DNA of 9,406 nucleotides, taken from assembly GCA_030452775.1 (NCBI GenBank), contig JAKDLQ010000080.1, positions 1 to 9,406 on the forward strand, given 5' to 3'. Shown here in pieces: positions 5,674-9,406 of the stretch. The position numbers and the translations under genes were made by a program. How positions within the stretch are numbered: the stretch's first letter is position 1; the number at the start of each line of letters is the position of its first letter. The DNA is from Micrococcales bacterium (GTDB lineage Bacteria > Actinomycetota > Actinomycetes > Actinomycetales > Dermatophilaceae). The notes below the pieces were generated by a model that made no database searches, was not told the DNA's origin, and worked only from the letters and a program-made list of their open reading frames with translations.

Positions 5674-5795
5674 ACTTAATGAGACAACGAGCGTCTCGGC
5701 ATCTTGTCCCGCAGCAGGTCAGCGCCGGGTCAGCGTCCTGCTCCCGCGACAGGTCGGGTCGGAACCTACAATTCTCGCCCATGACGGAATCGCGA

Positions 5796-6368
5796 TCAGG
5801 GGTTGTCTGAGTTGTCGGTGCGACCGCGACGCCGAGCGGCGACCCGCACAGCCAGGCCGATGAGGATGCCGAAGAGGATCACCGCGACGGTGGTCAGCAG
5901 GATGGGGACGAACCGTGACTCGTCCGCCGACGCCGTCTCGGCTGAGTCCTCAAGGGGTGCGTGCACCGTCGCGGCTGGCGTCGCCGTCGATCCGTCGAGA
6001 CCTACCGTGGCGTGGAAGCCGAACGTCCCCGAGATCGGGTGCCCGTCCTGTGAGGTGACGCGGTAGGTCACGGTGTAGTCGCCGGCCGGCGCCTGGGGCA
6101 GCAGCTGCTGGACCACCTGGGGTCCGTCGATGGTCGGGGCGCCGTTGGCGACGTTGCCGGAGGGTGACGTGACGATGATCTGGGTGCCGACTTCGATCGG
6201 CGTGTCGGAGAAGGTGAGGATGACTTCCTGCGGGAGCTGCGCGACCGTCGTGCCGTTCGCCGGGGTGGTCTTCTCCAGCACGTCGTGGGCCAGCGCCGCG
6301 CCGGGTGTCAGGAGCACCAGACCCCAGGCGAGCAGGAGCGTGAACACCGTGGACACAGACCTACGCAT
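5796..6368 (-). CDS. copC: membrane-anchored CopC-domain copper-binding protein
   Basis: A 190-residue exported protein expected to bind Cu(II) outside the membrane in copper homeostasis. It has a signal peptide (1-27, ending PGAALA), a CopC domain (28 to about 122) and a C-terminal helix (153-174, FVPILLTTVAVILFGILIGLAV) followed by a basic tail, the usual actinobacterial arrangement. The type-II copper site looks complete: His28 would be the mature N-terminus (HDVLEKTTPANG), with D108 and H110 in SQDGHPISG. ATG 6368 is preferred over an upstream ATG at 6413 because it gives a normal signal peptide and lies 5 nt after the methyltransferase stop, with GAGAG as a modest ribosome site. It forms an operon with that gene. 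No CopD or YcnI partner is visible. Confidence 0.9.
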   Translation of the reverse strand: MRRSVSTVFTLLLAWGLVLLTPGAALAHDVLEKTTPANGTTVAQLPQEVILTFSDTPIEVGTQIIVTSPSGNVANGAPTIDGPQVVQQLLPQAPAGDYTVTYRVTSQDGHPISGTFGFHATVGLDGSTATPAATVHAPLEDSAETASADESRFVPILLTTVAVILFGILIGLAVRVAARRRGRTDNSDNP

Positions 6369-6373
6369 GGCTC

Positions 6374-7393
6374 TCAGGCTACGTCGAGGTGAGCGACGTG
6401 CCGCACGGCCCACCAGTAGTCCCCGAATCCGCCCCGCGCGATAAGCCGTGCCTCGGCGGAGCAGCGGGCGAGCGTGGCCAGGTAGCCGGGCGGGTCGGTG
6501 GTGGCGAGGGCGACGTCGGGAGTGAGCCCCCGCAGGCCGAGATCGCGCAGGACGTCGCGCTGGCGGATCAGCTCGTCGTGCTCCAGCGTGTCCATGGCTA
6601 CGTGGGCGGTGAGATCGCAGCTGCCATCGGGCACCGGCGTGATCTCAGCGCCGTGGGCGTATGCCGTGAGCGTCCCGCCGTTGGGTCGCTCGCCCCCGAC
6701 GTGGCCGTAGTCGACGGCGACGAGCAGGCCGTCACGCACTCGTGAGACGAGGGTGAACCAGACCTCGTCGCGGGTCAGCCCGATCTCGATCCGCCCCCCG
6801 GGCCGTATCCCGGGCCAGTGCCGCTCGGCCCATTCCCGCTCGGCGCCCCCAAGCGGCCCCCCGAGCGACTCGTGGCCGGCGGAGTCGACGAGGACCTCGC
6901 GGGGCGACCCGGATGCGTCGACCTGGGCGATGGTGCACGGGATGACGTCGAGCCACTCGTGCCCGATGACGAGCGCGCCGGAGAGCCCGGTGAGCTCGTC
7001 GGGCAGCGCGGCGCCGCCGGGGGAGCGGAGCCAGTCGATCCTCGCGTCGAGACCGTCCGGCCGCGCCACGACGTCCACCGCGAGCAGGCGAGGTGTTCGG
7101 TGGCTCTCGGCGGCCGCCGAGAGCCTCGACCCGTCCGGTGGGGGGCCGGTGAGGGCGTGGAGGAGATGAGTTGCCAGCTCGCCTTGCCCGGCGCCGACGT
7201 CGACGATGACGCGAGGCCGGTCCCGGTGGGTGCGGTGCCAGAGCCGGAGCAACCCGTCGGCGAGGACCGCACCCGTCGGCCCGTGCGCCGCGGTGGTGAA
7301 GTGGGACGACGGCCCACCGCGCGTGAGATAGAAGCCGCGCTCAGCGGCATACAGCGCCTCGTGCCAGGCTACGCGCCAAGGAAGGGGGCCCAC
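6374..7393 (-). CDS. MidA/NDUFAF7-type SAM-dependent methyltransferase
   Basis: 339 residues, a class I methyltransferase of the PF02636 family. Mitochondrial NDUFAF7 dimethylates an arginine of a complex I subunit; the bacterial substrate is not established. Features: a conserved N-terminal Tyr/Thr/Ser-rich region with FYLTRGGPSSHFTTA (21-35), SAM motif VDVGAGQGE (64-72), GHEWLDVIPC (144-153, equivalent to the family's NE-x-x-DALP), VDYGH (227-231) and DLTAHV (260-265). It starts at GTG 7393, with -10-like TACAGT (7407-7402) 8 nt upstream and no Shine-Dalgarno. It is transcribed divergently from the DUF2520 gene, with copC 5 nt downstream. Confidence 0.88.
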   Translation of the reverse strand: MGPLPWRVAWHEALYAAERGFYLTRGGPSSHFTTAAHGPTGAVLADGLLRLWHRTHRDRPRVIVDVGAGQGELATHLLHALTGPPPDGSRLSAAAESHRTPRLLAVDVVARPDGLDARIDWLRSPGGAALPDELTGLSGALVIGHEWLDVIPCTIAQVDASGSPREVLVDSAGHESLGGPLGGAEREWAERHWPGIRPGGRIEIGLTRDEVWFTLVSRVRDGLLVAVDYGHVGGERPNGGTLTAYAHGAEITPVPDGSCDLTAHVAMDTLEHDELIRQRDVLRDLGLRGLTPDVALATTDPPGYLATLARCSAEARLIARGGFGDYWWAVRHVAHLDVA

Positions 7394-7401
7394 GCTCTCG
7401 G

Positions 7402-7417
7402 ACTGTAGCGATACCGT
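7402..7417. promoter_or_regulatory. back-to-back -10 boxes of the divergent promoters
   Basis: In the 22-nt gap between divergent GTG starts, the minus strand has TACAGT (7407-7402), 8 nt before GTG 7393. The plus strand has TACCGT (7412-7417), 7 nt before GTG 7425, an alternative start of the DUF2520 gene. Each promoter's -35 region would lie inside the other gene, so the two polymerases would compete. Confidence 0.4.
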
Positions 7418-8324
7418 GCCGTGGGTGAGCTCCCCGGACGAACGCCCTGCCCGCTTCGACGTCGGTATCGTCGGGGCCGGTCGCGTCGGCTCCGTGCTCG
7501 GGGCCGCCCTGGCGCAGGCAGGACATCACATCACCGGGGTGTCGGCCGTGAGCGAGGCGAGCCTGGCGCGGGCGACCGCGCTGCTGCCCGGCGTCCCGGT
7601 CCGCTCCGTCCCCGAGGTTGTCTCCGGGGCGCATCTCGTCGTGCTTGCGGTGCCCGACGATGCCCTCGCCGACCTCGTCGCAGGGCTGGCGGCCACCGGC
7701 GCCTTCACCCCCGGGCAGCTCGTCATGCACACATCGGGGGCGCACGGCATCTCGGTGTTCGAGGGGGCGGTCGAGGCCCAGATCCTGCCGCTGGCGCTGC
7801 ACCCGGCGATGACCTTCACCGGGTCCGCGCTCGATCTGGATCGGCTGCAGGACTGCTGCTTCGGGGTGACGACCGTCGACCTGGCACGGCCGCTCGCCGA
7901 GGCGCTCGTCATCGAGATGGGTGGGGACCCGGTGTGGATCCCCGAGGATGAGCGGATGACCTACCACGCGGCGCTGGCCCACGGCGCCAACCACCTCGTC
8001 ACGCTCGTCGCACAGTCGATGCAGCTGCTCGCCTCGGCCGGGGTACCCGACCCCTCCAGGGTGCTCGAGCCGCTGCTCGACGCGGCGCTCGCCAACGCGC
8101 TCCGGTCCGGCGATGCGGCCCTCACCGGGCCTGTCGCGCGAGGCGATGCCGGTACCGTTGAGGGGCACGTCGCCCTGTTGCGCGTTGGCGCGCCGGACAT
8201 CCTGCCGACGTATCTCGCGCTGGCCCGGGCGACGGCGCAGCGGGCGTTGCTGAGCGGTCGCCTCAAGGCGGTCGCGGCGGAGGCGCTGCTCGAGGTGCTC
8301 GCCCGGGAGGAGGGAAGGCCATGA
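7416..8324 (+). CDS. Rossmann-fold and DUF2520 domain protein (ProC-like dehydrogenase family)
   Basis: 302 residues. The N-terminal NAD(P)-binding fold has the GxGxxG motif GAGRVG (20-25) in DVGIVGAGRVGSVLGAAL, followed by HLVVLAVPDD (73-82) and HTSGAHG (105-111). The C-terminal DUF2520 half has LALHPAMTFTG (126-136), YHAALAHGANHLVTL (183-197) and LTGPVARGD (236-244), the family's most conserved block. The substrate is unknown. In actinobacteria the family commonly precedes panC, and a link to pantothenate/CoA metabolism has been supposed from context only. GTG 7416 is the outer start; GTG 7425 suits a leaderless transcript from TACCGT 7412-7417. Its stop overlaps the panC ATG (ATGA). Confidence 0.9.
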   Translation: MPWVSSPDERPARFDVGIVGAGRVGSVLGAALAQAGHHITGVSAVSEASLARATALLPGVPVRSVPEVVSGAHLVVLAVPDDALADLVAGLAATGAFTPGQLVMHTSGAHGISVFEGAVEAQILPLALHPAMTFTGSALDLDRLQDCCFGVTTVDLARPLAEALVIEMGGDPVWIPEDERMTYHAALAHGANHLVTLVAQSMQLLASAGVPDPSRVLEPLLDAALANALRSGDAALTGPVARGDAGTVEGHVALLRVGAPDILPTYLALARATAQRALLSGRLKAVAAEALLEVLAREEGRP

Positions 8325-9358
8325 GCGAGGGACGAGCGGAGCCTGGAGCGGAGCGTGGAGGCGCGGGAGAAGGTGTGAGCGCCGACCGGAGTGAGGACAC
8401 GAGCGAGGGGCGAGCGGGGCCCGGACCGGAGGGTGGAGGCGCGGGGGAAGGTGTGAGCGCCGACCGCAGTGAGGACACGCGGCCGGTCATCGCCAGGACC
8501 CGTGAGGAGCTGCGCGCGGCACGCGCCGCGCTCGACGACGGTGACGTCGCGGTCGTCATGACGATGGGCGCCTTGCACGATGGCCACGCGACCTTGATCC
8601 GCACCGCACGCATCACGCACGCCCACGTCATCGTGACGATCTTCCTCAACCCGCTGCAGTTCGGCCCGGGGGAGGACCTCTCGCGCTATCCGCGCACGTT
8701 CGACGCCGACCTCGCGATCTGCACCGAGGCGGGGGTCGACCTCGTCTTCGCGCCGGCGCCGGACGTCATCTACCCCGATGGCGACCCGGGGGTGCGCATC
8801 TGCGCCGGCCCGCTCGGGGACGTCCTTGAGGGGCAGTCCCGGCCCGGGCACTTCGACGGGGTGCTCACCGTCGTTGCCAAGCTCCTTCACCTCACCCGCT
8901 GCACGTCGGCCTACTTCGGACAGAAGGACGCCCAGCAGCTGCTGCTCGTCCGCCGGATGTGCCGTGACCTCGACATCCCGGTCCGGGTCGTCGCCGTCCC
9001 TACGGTCCGGGAGCCCGACGGGCTGGCCCTGTCGAGCCGGAACGCGTACCTCACCGCGTCCGACCGCGAGGCGGCGCGCTGTCTGTCCGTCGCGTTGCGG
9101 GCCGGTGCGGCGGCGGCGACCGAGGGGCCTTCCGCGATCCGGCGAGCCGCCCGGGCCGTGCTCGTGCGCGAGCCGCTCGTGCTCGTCGACTACCTCGTCC
9201 TCGTCCACCCCGAGACGCTCGCCGACGTGCCCGAGTGGCACCGGGGGCAGGCACTCCTCGCCGTCGCCGGCAAGGTGGGCACGACCCGCCTCATCGACAA
9301 CCTGCCCGTCCTCGTCGGTCCTGGCGGGCGGGCCCTCGAGATTTTTCCTGATGTCTGA
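8321..9358 (+). CDS. panC: pantothenate synthetase with repeat-encoded N-terminal extension
   Basis: Condenses pantoate and beta-alanine with ATP to give pantothenate (vitamin B5, CoA precursor), in the cytoplasm. Class I nucleotidyltransferase motifs: MTMGALHDGH (80-89, HIGH-type; the usual Pro before TMG is Met), NPLQF (110-114), FGQKDAQQ (199-206) and LSSRNAYL (237-244, KMSKS-type). At 345 residues it is longer than the usual ~280-310. Residues 2-53 are two 26-residue copies of a Gly/Glu/Ser/Arg-rich sequence ending SADRSEDT, and the normal enzyme begins at about residue 54 (RPVIARTREEL). ATG 8321 has a strong ribosome site (GGAGGAGGG, 8306-8314) and overlaps the preceding stop. An internal GTG 8453, preceded by GGGGAAGG, could give a normal-length enzyme. 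Confidence 0.95.
   Translation: MSEGRAEPGAERGGAGEGVSADRSEDTSEGRAGPGPEGGGAGEGVSADRSEDTRPVIARTREELRAARAALDDGDVAVVMTMGALHDGHATLIRTARITHAHVIVTIFLNPLQFGPGEDLSRYPRTFDADLAICTEAGVDLVFAPAPDVIYPDGDPGVRICAGPLGDVLEGQSRPGHFDGVLTVVAKLLHLTRCTSAYFGQKDAQQLLLVRRMCRDLDIPVRVVAVPTVREPDGLALSSRNAYLTASDREAARCLSVALRAGAAAATEGPSAIRRAARAVLVREPLVLVDYLVLVHPETLADVPEWHRGQALLAVAGKVGTTRLIDNLPVLVGPGGRALEIFPDV
8323..8478 (+). repeat. two tandem 78-bp repeats in the 5' end of panC
   Basis: Copies at 8323-8400 and 8401-8478 match at 71 of 78 positions. The unit length is a multiple of three, so both copies read in the panC frame and encode 26 residues each. Each unit ends with GTGAGCGCCGACC and GTGAGGACAC, and contains a purine-rich stretch before an in-frame GTG. 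The composition is unlike the catalytic part of panC and suggests an inserted or amplified intergenic-type repeat. Confidence 0.9.
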
Positions 9359-9406
9359 TCCCACTGCCGCGTCTCCGTTCGAGGGGCCCCGCCAGCCCCA
9401 GGCCGG
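9351..9406 (+). CDS. start of the gene downstream of panC, cut by the right edge
   Basis: ATG 9351 overlaps the last 8 bases of panC (ATGTCTGA) and opens MSDPTAASPFEGPRQPQA to the window end. Overlap with panC and continuing openness suggest a third gene in the operon. The 18 visible residues are a Pro/Ala-rich leader with no diagnostic motif. In many actinobacteria panC is followed by nadB (L-aspartate oxidase), panD or coaX; the sequence here cannot decide between them, though it does not look like the start of PanD. Confidence 0.5.
   Translation, partial: MSDPTAASPFEGPRQPQA

Noticed and set aside
5701..5750. AGCAGG...CCTGCT inverted repeat and TCAGCG direct repeat near copC
   Set aside because: Short arms with an 18-nt loop in GC-rich DNA; no link to a terminator, attachment site or RNA gene.
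7961..9364. Minus-strand open frame of 467 codons opposite the DUF2520 gene and panC
   Set aside because: It covers two clearly recognised genes on the other strand; its composition is shadow-like and includes the translated antisense of the 78-bp repeats.
1..9406. tRNA, rRNA, CRISPR array, insertion sequence with transposase
   Set aside because: No tRNA-like cloverleaf, rRNA segment, regularly spaced repeat array or transposase was recognised; the only recombinase is the tyrosine type.

Overview
The window is high-GC DNA from an actinobacterium. The evidence is actinobacterial-type proteins, frequent GTG starts, and promoters whose -10 box sits 6-8 nt from a start codon, as expected for leaderless mRNAs. 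The gene order DUF2520 protein - panC, with a divergent MidA-type methyltransferase, suggests Micrococcales, possibly an Intrasporangiaceae-like genome; that placement is inference from remembered synteny. By eye, the left 5.6 kb is less GC-rich than the right 3.8 kb.

Left, accessory region (1-5640). The edge holds the first residues of a minus-strand pRiA4b ORF-3-like gene, preceded by what looks like a frame-broken two-helix membrane protein. Next comes an intact HigB/HigA toxin-antitoxin pair (432-1012), starting at a palindromic promoter/operator. A two-gene operon follows (1189-2852): a 143-aa protein of unknown function with an SPEHK motif, overlapping by ATGA a 411-aa protein whose C-terminus resembles ImmA/IrrE metallopeptidases but has lost the HExxH zinc site. 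This is the best candidate here for an undescribed system.

From about 3017 to 5642 lies what may be a small integrated element, flanked by an imperfect direct repeat. It carries a tyrosine recombinase (minus) and two further toxin-antitoxin modules. The first is a ribbon-helix-helix antitoxin with a BrnT-like toxin; the second is an MntA nucleotidyltransferase with a HepT HEPN toxin. Both antitoxins are intact and both toxins are broken: the BrnT-like gene by a frameshift consistent with loss of one AG unit, and hepT by an in-frame UGA at a position where I expect Trp, upstream of its intact RNase motif. The element appears to be domesticated or decaying.

Right, core region (5796-9406). On the minus strand, a MidA/NDUFAF7-type methyltransferase and a membrane-anchored CopC copper protein form an operon. 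Divergent from it, across a 22-nt gap with interlocked -10 boxes, run a Rossmann/DUF2520 protein, panC (pantothenate synthetase) and the start of a third gene, all overlapping and probably cotranscribed. PanC has a 53-residue N-terminal extension encoded by two 78-bp tandem repeats.
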